Source: an uncultured Muribaculaceae bacterium
GTDB taxonomy: Bacteria; Bacteroidota; Bacteroidia; Bacteroidales; Muribaculaceae
Length of the DNA stretch: 19,065 bases
Reading direction: 5' to 3'
Assembly: GCA_910585285.1 (NCBI GenBank)
Contig: CAJUDL010000056.1
Location: 1-19,065 of the forward strand
Each line of letters begins with the position of its first letter. The first letter of the stretch is position 1. Made by a program: the position numbers and the translations under genes. The notes beneath the pieces are model-generated. The model was not told where the DNA came from. It did not search any database and was given only the letters and a program-made list of their open reading frames with translations. Of this stretch, positions 1-7,806 are shown in pieces.

Positions 1-747
1 GAGGCTGCTCTCTGGGAAGTAATCTCTCTTGAAGATATGAAGAAAAGTCTGCTTTCCGCAACTCCCGAGGCTCCGGTAGATGCTTCATTCCTTATCAAGG
101 CTCACAACATGGCTAAGAATGATAGCGAAAATCTCACTGCCTGGGAATGGATAAAAAACGGGGAGAAAGCGGAAGTTCTTACACCCGATCCCGACTGGAT
201 TTATGGAGGCGGAGACGCTTGGGCGCATCAAGACACTTATGGATTCTGCATAAATGATAAAAACGATACAGAACTCACCGATAGCGAGGACGTTGTGAAG
301 CAGGAGGTGGAAGGTCTGCCTGCCGGTAAATATAATATTGTTTATCGCGTTGTTAACCAGAATAACACCGGTTTCGAACTTGATGTGAACGGCACCAAAT
401 GCCCTGTAGTTGATTTTGCAGAACTCGATCTTTGGTATCATCCCGCTGCCGATGCCTTGAAAACAGGCGAGAAAACAGAGGAAGTAACAGTTGGCGATGA
501 CGGCAAACTCACAATCAAGATGACAAAACAGGCAAAAGCCGGTGTGCAAAACCGTTTTGCATTCAAGAGTTTCAAACTCCTTGCCAAGAGTGTAAAGACA
601 AGTGGCGTTGAAAATATCGCAATTGATGCCGATGAGAATGCTCCTGTGGAGTATTACAATCTTCAGGGTGTACGCGTTTCAAATCCCGACAAAGGAATCT
701 ACATCGTTCGTCAGGGTTCGAAAGTAACCAAGAAAGTGATTCGTTAA
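1..747 (+). CDS. 3' part of a secreted beta-rich protein with a T9SS-like C-terminal tail (5' end outside the window)
   Basis: The reading frame is open to the first base of the window, so only the last 248 residues are seen; the Met at position 37 is very likely internal. No enzymatic motif is recognisable. The body alternates short hydrophobic strands with Gly/Asp turns and many Trp/Tyr residues, as in carbohydrate-binding beta-sandwich modules. The last ~35 residues resemble the Por secretion or type IX sorting tail common in Bacteroidales: a YYNLQGVRV segment, a Pro-Gly turn, GIYIV, then a Lys/Arg-rich end (KVTKKVIR). The GH51 protein at 2744-6253 ends in a related tail. From this I infer that the protein is exported and either surface-attached or released. 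Its function cannot be stated. It is followed by a convergent gene only 18 bp away. Confidence 0.75.
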   Translation, partial: EAALWEVISLEDMKKSLLSATPEAPVDASFLIKAHNMAKNDSENLTAWEWIKNGEKAEVLTPDPDWIYGGGDAWAHQDTYGFCINDKNDTELTDSEDVVKQEVEGLPAGKYNIVYRVVNQNNTGFELDVNGTKCPVVDFAELDLWYHPAADALKTGEKTEEVTVGDDGKLTIKMTKQAKAGVQNRFAFKSFKLLAKSVKTSGVENIAIDADENAPVEYYNLQGVRVSNPDKGIYIVRQGSKVTKKVIR

Positions 748-752
748 GAGAT

Positions 753-772
753 TTCTTAGAAGTTTCTAAGAA
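753..772. repeat. Perfect 9-bp inverted repeat between convergent genes
   Basis: TTCTTAGAA, two bases, then TTCTAAGAA. It lies just after the stop of the upstream plus-strand gene and covers the stop codon (766-768) of the minus-strand glycosyltransferase gene. It could act as a weak bidirectional transcription stop, but it is AT-rich and has no long T-run on either side, so a terminator role is only a possibility. Confidence 0.35.
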
Positions 773-1806
773 TTCAGACGTTGAATGATCATCTGGGGTG
801 TGATCCCCCAGAGACAATGATAATCGCCGCGCATGCAAGGTTTGTTTCCGAACACCGAGCATGGGCGGCATGTCATATCCAACTGCACTGCGTCAGCGGG
901 ATTCTGTTTCCATCCCATGAAGCCGGTATACGGGTGGGTTGCCCCCCATACGCTCACAGTGCGCAATCCCACCAGCGATGCCAGATGCATGTTGGCGGAA
1001 TCCATTGAAAGCATTGCATCGCAGTGACTGAGGAGCGACAATTCGGCTCCGATGCCGAGGGCAGCCGACGCCATGTTGATGATACTGGGGTATTTGTCGG
1101 CAAGCGTTGCTATCTGACGTTCCTCGCGGGCTCCGAAGCCGAAAAGAAAAATGCGTGTATTTGGACGCACGGCGAAATGTGCTGCCACTTTTTCTATCAA
1201 CTCAAAAGGATATATCTTCCCCGGATGCTGGGCGAATGGAGCTATTGCCAGCCAGTATTCCCCCTCTTTCTTCGGAGGGCAAACATCCCGGAATTCCAAA
1301 GGATTCCCTTTCCCCTCGCCATAAAGCGAGCGGAAGGAATCTGCAAGCGGAATGCCTGCAAGACGGAACACCTCTTCATAACGTTCAGGCGTAGGTTTGA
1401 GTTGTATCAGCACCTTATGGTTGGGGCGTGTCAGTTTCTTTTTGTCGGTGCGCCCCTTATCGATATGGCGGCATTTCACGCCATGGAGCATAAGGAATTT
1501 GCGCAGCAGTTTGGTGCGCAGCACATCGTGGAGATCCACATAAGTGTCGATATGGAAACGCGACCTTAAGGATGCGGCGAGTCGCCATATTCCCGCCGCT
1601 CCTTTGTAGTTGTTGAGATCTATTCCGACAACCGTGAGATTGTCGGGTTTGTTGATGAATACTTGTGCCGGATGGTTTCGGGTAAGGAAATAGAAATTGT
1701 CGTTGGGGTTGGCAACGCAGGCGTTGTAGACCGACGGCAATGTCATAGCCACATCTCCCAGAGCCGAGAAACGGCTGATCAGCACATTCCTATTTTTTCT
1801 TTGCAT
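766..1806 (-). CDS. Glycosyltransferase family 9 (ADP-heptose:LPS heptosyltransferase-like)
   Basis: 346 residues, the usual length for GT9 enzymes, which transfer heptose or related sugars to the lipopolysaccharide core or another surface glycan on the cytoplasmic side of the inner membrane. The N-terminus carries the family-typical glycine loop (RFSALGDVAMTLP, residues ~12-24). The C-terminal half has APFAQHPGKIYP (~residue 190) and SMDSANMHLASLVG followed by VSVWGATHP, the GT-B nucleotide-sugar binding region. The extreme C-terminus has four Cys in CRPC, PCM and HCLWG, as in many Bacteroidetes members. The start overlaps the upstream DUF4254 gene by 17 bp, so the two are almost certainly one operon. 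The donor and acceptor sugars cannot be read from the sequence; heptosyltransferase is the family-level expectation. Confidence 0.9.
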   Translation of the reverse strand: MQRKNRNVLISRFSALGDVAMTLPSVYNACVANPNDNFYFLTRNHPAQVFINKPDNLTVVGIDLNNYKGAAGIWRLAASLRSRFHIDTYVDLHDVLRTKLLRKFLMLHGVKCRHIDKGRTDKKKLTRPNHKVLIQLKPTPERYEEVFRLAGIPLADSFRSLYGEGKGNPLEFRDVCPPKKEGEYWLAIAPFAQHPGKIYPFELIEKVAAHFAVRPNTRIFLFGFGAREERQIATLADKYPSIINMASAALGIGAELSLLSHCDAMLSMDSANMHLASLVGLRTVSVWGATHPYTGFMGWKQNPADAVQLDMTCRPCSVFGNKPCMRGDYHCLWGITPQMIIQRLNS

Positions 1807-2401
1807 AGAGCACCGGGTTTGTTGCCGGATCGTTATAGAGTTTCATCTGGCGGTAGACCTTCATGTATTTTTTCCCGGCTTCGATATCTTCAAGGAGGGT
1901 ATCGATGGCAGTGGAGAGGTCTTCACGCTGTTCGAGAAGCACGTCAAGTTTGGCACGGCTCTTTGCGATGTGTTCCGCTGACGCGTCACCACGTTGCGCC
2001 TGTTCGCGCATGTGCCAGATCTTCAGGGCGAGAATCGAGAGGCGGTCGAGTGCCCAGGCAGGTGATTCCGTATTGATAGTGGCATCCGGAAGGGGGGTGA
2101 CATCCTTGTAGAGATCACGTAACCATGTATCGATATCTTCCACCATATCAGTGCGCACCTGGTTGGAGCGGTCGATGCGGCGCTTGAGAGCAACTGCGTC
2201 TACCGGATTGATGTCAGGGTCGCGGATTATATCCTCAAGGTGCCACTGCACGGCATCCACCCAGTTCTTGTTATAGAAAATAGCCTCAAGCGATCCCTCT
2301 TCGAAAGGATTCACGCAAGGAGCGTCAACGTTGTCGGTCTTGTGATAATCAGCCACACAGCGGTCAAACACCCGGTTGGCCATTTCCGCGCTATTCTTCA
2401 T
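1790..2401 (-). CDS. DUF4254 family protein
   Basis: 203 residues, soluble and alpha-helical, rich in charged residues, with no signal peptide and no membrane segment. The sequence matches my recollection of the DUF4254 family: an N-terminal NPFEEGSLEAIFYNKNW-like segment, an HLEDIIRDPDI segment, the DRSNQVRTDMVEDID stretch and the SPAWALDRLSILALKIWHM stretch. The biochemical role is unknown. DUF4254 genes are often found beside GT9 genes in Bacteroidetes, which suggests a role in surface glycan assembly (inference). It is the first gene of a minus-strand operon and overlaps the GT9 gene. The ATG at 2399-2401 is the only reasonable start. A possible -7 box for it lies at 2627-2634, with a 170-bp repeat element between that box and the start codon. 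Confidence 0.85.
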   Translation of the reverse strand: MKNSAEMANRVFDRCVADYHKTDNVDAPCVNPFEEGSLEAIFYNKNWVDAVQWHLEDIIRDPDINPVDAVALKRRIDRSNQVRTDMVEDIDTWLRDLYKDVTPLPDATINTESPAWALDRLSILALKIWHMREQAQRGDASAEHIAKSRAKLDVLLEQREDLSTAIDTLLEDIEAGKKYMKVYRQMKLYNDPATNPVLYAKKK

Positions 2402-2438
2402 GGATAGTCTAATTTGTCTAATTTTTTCAGTTTATTAT

Positions 2439-2608
2439 TCAACTTTCGCAAGCGAAAAGTTGAAGTTTATAAGTTTAATCGCGCAGCGCGCAGTTTATGA
2501 GTTTATTTGTTTGATGCGAAAAAAATGAAAACTCAGTCATATTCGCATCTGATAAACTCCTTAACTTCTAAACTCTTAAACTTTAAGTTGAAGCTTGCGA
2601 AACTTAAA
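2439..2608 (+). mobile_element. MITE-like structured intergenic element, copy 1
   Basis: This non-coding 170-bp element is repeated at 6275-6443. It is flanked by the direct repeat TTTATTAT (2431-2438 and 2609-2616), which reads as an 8-bp target-site duplication. The ends form imperfect inverted repeats: AACTTTCGCAAGC (2441-2453) against GCTTGCGAAACTT (2593-2605), 12 of 13 matching. The left end is itself a hairpin (CAACTTTCGC/GCGAAAAGTTG). The AAGTTTATAAGTTTA-type left arm can pair with the AAACTT/TAAACT-rich right arm. In the centre, GATGCGAA (2513-2520) pairs with TTCGCATC (2542-2549). There is no ORF. The 342-bp gap 2402-2743 holds this element plus predicted promoters. I do not recognise the family. 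Confidence 0.75.
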
Positions 2609-2626
2609 TTTATTATTTTCAATTTT

Positions 2627-2634
2627 CAAAAATA
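2627..2634 (-). promoter_or_regulatory. Possible -7 box for the DUF4254-GT9 operon
   Basis: Read on the minus strand this is TATTTTTG, which fits the Bacteroidetes -7 consensus TAnnTTTG. No clear -33 TTTG is seen 19-20 bp upstream, so support is moderate. If it is used, the transcript would carry the whole repeat element at 2439-2608 in its leader. Confidence 0.35.
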
Positions 2635-2706
2635 AGTAAAAAAACGGAAATACGGAAAATCCGCCCCTCTTTTTTGCTCTTTCGAGGTAATTTGTGGAAA
2701 TTTTAT

Positions 2707-2714
2707 TAAATTTG
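2707..2714 (+). promoter_or_regulatory. Probable -7 box of the GH51 gene
   Basis: TAAATTTG fits TAnnTTTG and ends 29 bp before the GH51 start codon, a plausible distance for a short leader. The -33 element is not obvious. Confidence 0.45.
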
Positions 2715-2743
2715 TGGTGTTAACCTAATATCGTGTATCCTAT

Positions 2744-5700
2744 ATGAATCATCAAATTATCGCGGCAGCTTTGATTGCTGCGGGAGCAGTTACCGTATCG
2801 GCGCAGGAAACTCTTTATGTAGACGCCGGTTCAAAGGGGCATGACATCAACCCCAATATGTATGGAATCTTTTTTGAGGAGATCAATCATTCCGGCGACG
2901 GAGGTCTCTATGCGGAGCTTTTGCAAAACCGTGGATTCGAGGAGCAGACTCCTCCCGGTGGATTTACAAAAAGCGCAACAAATAAAATTACTGCCGGCAC
3001 AATCAAGAACTATAACGATCTTGTTAACAGATCTCATACCTGGGACTGGGATTTTGATAAGAAAAAAATGACGGGCTGGCGTGTGGATTATGAGAATTGC
3101 GCACTCGTTTATGATGTGCTTACTCCCACAACCCCTTTGCATGAAAACACTCCCAATGCGATGAATCTGGCGATTTCCGCCTCTAAGAGTGGTGCGCGTG
3201 CAAGGCTTATAAACACCGGTTATTGGGGAATCTCGGTAGAGAAAGGTGATTCTTATGATCTCCGTTTCTATCTTAATACTGCTGATTATCAAGGGAAAGT
3301 AACGGCTGTGGTATATGATGCCGATTGCAAGGAAGTGATTGCCGAGAAGGTGTTTGATGTGGATAATTCCGGGGAATGGAAGGAATACAAGGGTGTGCTG
3401 GTACCTTCGCAGACTTTGAAGGATGCGAATTTCGCGCTCGTATTCTCCGGCGATGGAACAATAAACGTAGATTATGTGTCGCTTTTCCCTCAGAAGACTT
3501 TCAATAACCGTGAGAACGGGATGCGCAGCGACATAGCGCAGATGCTTGCAGATCTTAAGCCGAAATTCATGAGATGGCCCGGCGGTTGCATCGTGGAGGG
3601 TATCACCCTTGACAACCGTGTGAGATGGAAGGAGACTCTCGGAGATCCGATGATGCGTCGCGGCGAATATGATCTATGGGGTTATCGCTCTACATGGGGC
3701 ATGGGTTATCACGAGATCTTGCAGTTTTGCGAGGACACCGGGATGGACTGCATGTTTGTTGGAAACGCAGGTCTTGCATGCTGCGGTTGGACAGGAGAGT
3801 ATACCAGCGGCGAGGAAGCCCTTCTGCCGTATTATCAGGATATAAAGGATGCCATAGAATATGCCATCGGTGATCCTGCCGCAAATGAATGGGCGAAACG
3901 TCGCGCCGATGCCGGTCATCCCGCACCTTTCCCCTTGAAATATGTGGAGATTGGTAACGAGAATTTCACTGCACGTTACGATGTCAACTTCAAATTCATC
4001 TACGATAAACTTAAAGCTGAATATCCCCAGCTTATCTTCCTGAACACTATGGGTATAGATCATGCCGAGCAGTTCAATCTCCGTCTCGGCACAGACATGA
4101 TCGACCCGCACTGGTATGTCACTCCGGATTATTTCTACAACAGCCGTACTATCTTCGATAAGACACCTCGCGGTCATTACGATATTTATGTGGGTGAATA
4201 CGCAGCAAATGCGAATGTCGGAGAGGGAAATATGGAGGCTTCCCTGTCGGAGGCTGTGTTCATGATGAGCATGGAGCGTAACTCCGACCTGGTGAAAATG
4301 GCTTCGTATGCGCCGCTTATCACCAACGACAATGCTCCCAACTGGCATTGCAACCTTATCTGGCAGCATTCAGGAGAAGTGTTCGGACGTGCGTCATACT
4401 ATACCCAGAAGCTTTTCAGCGAGAACCTTCCTACATACAACCTCAACAACTCGCTGCAGAGCGAGCGCGCCGGAGTGGCTTACAACGGACGTGCCGGAAT
4501 AGGCACCTGGTCAACGGCTGCTGATTTCCGCAACTTCAAGGTTTCGGACCATGACGGGAATGTGATTTACAGTGCCGATTTCCTTGGCAGCCGTGATGAA
4601 TGGACCGACATGCAGGGCACATGGACTGCCGGCGAAGACGGCATGCTGACGCAGAGCGTAAGCAATCTTACACGCTGCATCACTCTTATGAACACGCTTG
4701 CCTTCCGTGATGGTGTGATTGAGGTGGAAGCTAAAAAGAATTCCGGTGCCGAGGGTTTCCTTCTTGTGTTCGGTTGCAACGACTCCGACTGGAATCATTA
4801 TTATCAGCTCAATATCGGCGGCTGGGGTAATACCGGTATCGCTTTTGAGGATGTCAACAACGGTGTAGGAGGAGTTATCTCCGAGCGTCCGTCATTCCGA
4901 ATCGAGAACGGAAGATGGTATAAACTTAAGGTAGTATGCAAGAACGGCAAAATCGAAGGTTATGTGGATGATCAGCTCTATTGCTCTTATGATTTCGGCA
5001 AAGAGACCGTAGGTCGTATAGCCGCCCATGCCGGATATGATGCCGCTGCAGGAGAGATCGTGGTGAAGGTGGTTAATGCCGAGTCTGAGCCAATGCCTCT
5101 AACACTCTCCCTCAATGCGCAGAATATAGCTTCAACAGCTTCAGTGGAGACTCTTAAATCTGAATCTCTTTGGGATGAGAATTCATATTCAATGCCCACA
5201 CTCATTAGCCCGGAGAAGAAACAGGTGAGTGGCGTTTCCGACAACTTCAAATACACATTTGAGCCTTATTCGCTAACGGTGTTGCGCATAAAGGCAGATC
5301 GCGCCGCTTCGGAGATGAATATTCCGGAATTTGAATTCAGTTGCAATCCCCGTCAGCTTACCACGGTGGTCGAGGAGAAGGGTCCGGCGGCTACTTTGAA
5401 AGCCATGATTGCCGAGGCGCGCTCTGTGATGCTTGATGATGTTGCAGGTTATGAGGCGCTGCGTTCCGCAACGGAGACTGCCGCTGCCGAACTTGCCACC
5501 GCCGACAAGGATAAAATCACTACTGCCATACCCGTGCTGAAGACTGCGATGGATACATATTACAAGGGTTTGATGGCTGCGGAAAATGAGATGACGGAGA
5601 AGGTTGCCAATCCACATTTCGCAATCAAAGGTGATAACTCCGGCTGGACCGGCAACGTGACTGTAAACGAGCATGTGGCAGAGATGTTCAACAACCGCTT

Positions 5701-6253
5701 CAACATCTCGCAGACTGTTGAGGGTCTCGACAACGGCTGGTATCTTGTTTATGCTCAGGCTTATTATCGCAATGGCGACCATCCCACTTCAAATCAGCGC
5801 CATGCCGATGGCACGGAAGAGCTTCTTACCCGCTTTTCACTTAATGAAATGTCGAAGCCCGTGGTATCGCTGATGGGAGAGGTGCATAACGGTTACTGGT
5901 GGGGCGCTCCCAACACAATGGCAGAGGCTTACAAAGTATTCTCCGAGTCGGCAGACCATTATGCCAACTATCTGATGGCTTATGTCGATAACGGAGAGTT
6001 GAGAATCTGTTTCGCAAAGGATGAGAGTTGCGATGCCGACTGGTTCTGCTTCGACAATGTGCGTCTCTTCAAGGTGCCGTCAGCGCATTCGGGAGTGATA
6101 AGTGTGGAGGAGGCAATTGCTTCATTCTCACCTGTTGCGGAGATTTTTGACCTGCAGGGCAGACGTATCGGCAATTATGCCGGCATCAAGCGCCTTGCAC
6201 ACGGAATATACATTATTACAGAAAATGGACGCAGTGCCAAGATTTTTTTGTAA
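2744..6253 (+). CDS. Secreted multidomain alpha-L-arabinofuranosidase (GH51) with T9SS-like tail
   Basis: 1169 residues. A signal peptide is visible (residues 1-20, ending SAQ). The mature start, with INPNMYGIFFEEINHSGDGG, is the GH51 opening. A CBM4_9-like beta-sandwich follows (~130-250), then the TIM barrel with RWPGG at 277-281, the acid/base Glu406 in GNEN and the nucleophile Glu485 in GEYA (assignments from family knowledge). GH51 enzymes remove terminal arabinofuranose from arabinan and arabinoxylan. At ~586-778 a LamG/DUF1080-like beta-jelly-roll interrupts the C-terminal arabinofuranosidase domain, which resumes at ~779-850. A short FIVAR-like helical segment (~880-945), a galactose-binding-like domain (~953-1111) and a sorting-type tail (FDLQGRRI...GIYII, ~1130-1169) complete it. 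It is about twice the length of single-domain family members, and both catalytic residues are intact. Confidence 0.92.
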   Translation: MNHQIIAAALIAAGAVTVSAQETLYVDAGSKGHDINPNMYGIFFEEINHSGDGGLYAELLQNRGFEEQTPPGGFTKSATNKITAGTIKNYNDLVNRSHTWDWDFDKKKMTGWRVDYENCALVYDVLTPTTPLHENTPNAMNLAISASKSGARARLINTGYWGISVEKGDSYDLRFYLNTADYQGKVTAVVYDADCKEVIAEKVFDVDNSGEWKEYKGVLVPSQTLKDANFALVFSGDGTINVDYVSLFPQKTFNNRENGMRSDIAQMLADLKPKFMRWPGGCIVEGITLDNRVRWKETLGDPMMRRGEYDLWGYRSTWGMGYHEILQFCEDTGMDCMFVGNAGLACCGWTGEYTSGEEALLPYYQDIKDAIEYAIGDPAANEWAKRRADAGHPAPFPLKYVEIGNENFTARYDVNFKFIYDKLKAEYPQLIFLNTMGIDHAEQFNLRLGTDMIDPHWYVTPDYFYNSRTIFDKTPRGHYDIYVGEYAANANVGEGNMEASLSEAVFMMSMERNSDLVKMASYAPLITNDNAPNWHCNLIWQHSGEVFGRASYYTQKLFSENLPTYNLNNSLQSERAGVAYNGRAGIGTWSTAADFRNFKVSDHDGNVIYSADFLGSRDEWTDMQGTWTAGEDGMLTQSVSNLTRCITLMNTLAFRDGVIEVEAKKNSGAEGFLLVFGCNDSDWNHYYQLNIGGWGNTGIAFEDVNNGVGGVISERPSFRIENGRWYKLKVVCKNGKIEGYVDDQLYCSYDFGKETVGRIAAHAGYDAAAGEIVVKVVNAESEPMPLTLSLNAQNIASTASVETLKSESLWDENSYSMPTLISPEKKQVSGVSDNFKYTFEPYSLTVLRIKADRAASEMNIPEFEFSCNPRQLTTVVEEKGPAATLKAMIAEARSVMLDDVAGYEALRSATETAAAELATADKDKITTAIPVLKTAMDTYYKGLMAAENEMTEKVANPHFAIKGDNSGWTGNVTVNEHVAEMFNNRFNISQTVEGLDNGWYLVYAQAYYRNGDHPTSNQRHADGTEELLTRFSLNEMSKPVVSLMGEVHNGYWWGAPNTMAEAYKVFSESADHYANYLMAYVDNGELRICFAKDESCDADWFCFDNVRLFKVPSAHSGVISVEEAIASFSPVAEIFDLQGRRIGNYAGIKRLAHGIYIITENGRSAKIFL

Positions 6254-6258
6254 ATTTG
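6251..6258 (+). promoter_or_regulatory. Possible -7 box for the lipoprotein-ABC operon
   Basis: TAAATTTG, a fit to TAnnTTTG, overlaps the GH51 stop codon. Removing the repeat element and one copy of its 8-bp flank would leave about 20 bp between this box and the ATG of the lipoprotein gene. That resembles the GH51 promoter spacing and suggests this was the native promoter before the insertion. No -33 box is evident. Confidence 0.4.
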
Positions 6259-6274
6259 TTGGCAAATAACTGAT

Positions 6275-6443
6275 TCAACTTTCGCAAGCGAAAAGTTGAA
6301 GTTTATAAGTTTAATCGCGCGGAGCGCAGTTTATAAGTTTATCTGATTGCTGCTAATAAATGAGAACTCAGTCATATTAGCATCGGATAAACTTTTAAAC
6401 TTCTAAACTCTTAAACTTTAAGTTGAAGCTTGCGAAACTTAAA
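6275..6443 (+). mobile_element. MITE-like structured intergenic element, copy 2
   Basis: Second copy of the element at 2439-2608, in the same window orientation, 169 bp. It is flanked by TAACTGAT (6267-6274 and 6444-6451), a direct repeat of the same length as at copy 1 but a different sequence. The first ~46 and last ~45 bases match copy 1; the centre differs at many positions and by one gap. The central stem is still perfect: TGCTAATA (6351-6358) pairs with TATTAGCA (6375-6382). The loop motif CTCAGTCATA is shared with copy 1. The element fills most of the gap between GH51 and the lipoprotein gene and starts just downstream of a predicted promoter, so it is probably transcribed. Confidence 0.75.
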
Positions 6444-6455
6444 TAACTGATACTT

Positions 6456-7790
6456 ATGAATAAAATTAAAGGAATCCTTTATAGCGTGGCGCTGATTGCG
6501 CTCGTGATTATGGCTGGTTGCTCTTCCGACCGCAGCGGTGATGTGCGCGGTCTGTTGCAGACTATCCCTTCAGACGCCTCGATGGTGACAGTGGTCGACT
6601 TGAAATCCGTGCTTGAAAAAGCAGGATGTGAGGTTGACGGCACCAAGGTGAAACCCGGCAAGGAGATTGCCAAGGTCATTAGCGAATCTGTCGATGCGAA
6701 AACCAAAGAGATGCTGGAGCGACTGCAGGATGGAGGTATAGATCCATCCGTGGCGGCAATATTTATTGAGGGATATAATACTTATCTCACCGGTTTCATA
6801 GCCGATACGGATAAATTTAAGACGCTGATTGAAGAGGAGGCGAAAGAGAAATTCCGTTCCGAAGGGGAGGTGGAGGTTTGCGGCAACATGGCGATATCGG
6901 GCGAACACTTCTGGGGGTGCGTGAGCTCGAATAACACCATAAACGTAAATGACGTTAAGCATTTCCTTTCGCTCAGTGAGAAGCAAAGCATTCTCTCCAA
7001 CGAAATTGCCGCCAAGCTTGAAGACCTGGAGCATGACATGAAAGGTTGGGGCGACATCAAGGGATGCCTTAATTCCGTAGGACTTGATTTTACATCACGC
7101 GCATCGGTGACGATGGCTCTGGAGGCTATGTTTGTGGATGCCGTGGAGTTCGTATGGGAAGTTGATTTTGAGAAGGGTGAACTTGATGCGGATATGACGG
7201 TGCTTAATTCCAAAGGTGGAATTGCCAAATTCAATTTCCCCGCAGCCAAGATAGATGGTGATGCGGTCAAGAAAATTGGAGGAACAGCCGATTCTTTCGC
7301 GGCGATTGCCGTGAATCCGGAGATGGTGAAGAAACTCAAGGAAGAGACCGGAGGCAAGGGCTTCTCAATGATCGGGATGCTTGCCGGAATGATTTCTTGT
7401 GTTGACGGCACATGCGCTGTGGCATTGTCCACACCGGGAAACTTAAACGGTGTGATTTCCACTACCGGTCATGGCACAGCTGATCTTGTCAACGCCTTGG
7501 GTCAGTTCGGACTCACAGTGAGCAAGGAGGATAACGTGTTGCGAGTGAGCCAGGGAGAGGTTTCGGGTCCATTGTCAGCCTCCGATGCTGCCGAAGCGCT
7601 CAAAGGTGCGCTTGCCGGAGTGGTTTACGGCGGCAATGAGAAGCCTCTGAAATTGGAAGCCATAAGCACGATGTCGATAACCTTCAAACCCGAAAAGGGA
7701 GGTTTGCAGGCAGAAATAAAAGTGAAAGGGAAAGACGGAAAGAAAAATATTCTTCTTGCCTTGATTCAGTCTGCGTCTGAACGTAGATAA
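6456..7790 (+). CDS. Lipoprotein, possibly DUF4836-like, first gene of an ABC operon
   Basis: 444 residues beginning with a type II signal peptide (IALVIMAGC, predicted lipidated Cys22), followed by a Ser/Asp-rich tether (SSDRSGD). The start of the mature part (IPSDASMVTVVDLKSVLEKAG) resembles the DUF4836 family of Bacteroidales lipoproteins, but I assign this only tentatively. The body alternates helices and strands with no transmembrane segment and several Cys residues. The gene ends 16 bp before the ABC ATPase gene, so it is probably co-transcribed with it and may be the envelope partner or substrate-binding part of that transporter (inference from position only). The start codon is fixed by the signal peptide. 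A 169-bp repeat element lies in its presumed leader. Confidence 0.75.
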   Translation: MNKIKGILYSVALIALVIMAGCSSDRSGDVRGLLQTIPSDASMVTVVDLKSVLEKAGCEVDGTKVKPGKEIAKVISESVDAKTKEMLERLQDGGIDPSVAAIFIEGYNTYLTGFIADTDKFKTLIEEEAKEKFRSEGEVEVCGNMAISGEHFWGCVSSNNTINVNDVKHFLSLSEKQSILSNEIAAKLEDLEHDMKGWGDIKGCLNSVGLDFTSRASVTMALEAMFVDAVEFVWEVDFEKGELDADMTVLNSKGGIAKFNFPAAKIDGDAVKKIGGTADSFAAIAVNPEMVKKLKEETGGKGFSMIGMLAGMISCVDGTCAVALSTPGNLNGVISTTGHGTADLVNALGQFGLTVSKEDNVLRVSQGEVSGPLSASDAAEALKGALAGVVYGGNEKPLKLEAISTMSITFKPEKGGLQAEIKVKGKDGKKNILLALIQSASERR

Positions 7791-7806
7791 GGGAAACCGA
7801 CTTTTT

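Noticed and set aside
2437..2609. Insertion sequence with its own transposase
   Set aside because: The element has no ORF; any transposase must be supplied from elsewhere.
3674..4369. 231-codon minus-strand ORF
   Set aside because: Antisense shadow over the GH51 catalytic domain, whose active-site motifs fix the real frame.
6782..7462. 226-codon minus-strand ORF
   Set aside because: Ser/Thr/Pro-rich shadow of the lipoprotein gene; the plus-strand frame has a signal peptide and operon context.
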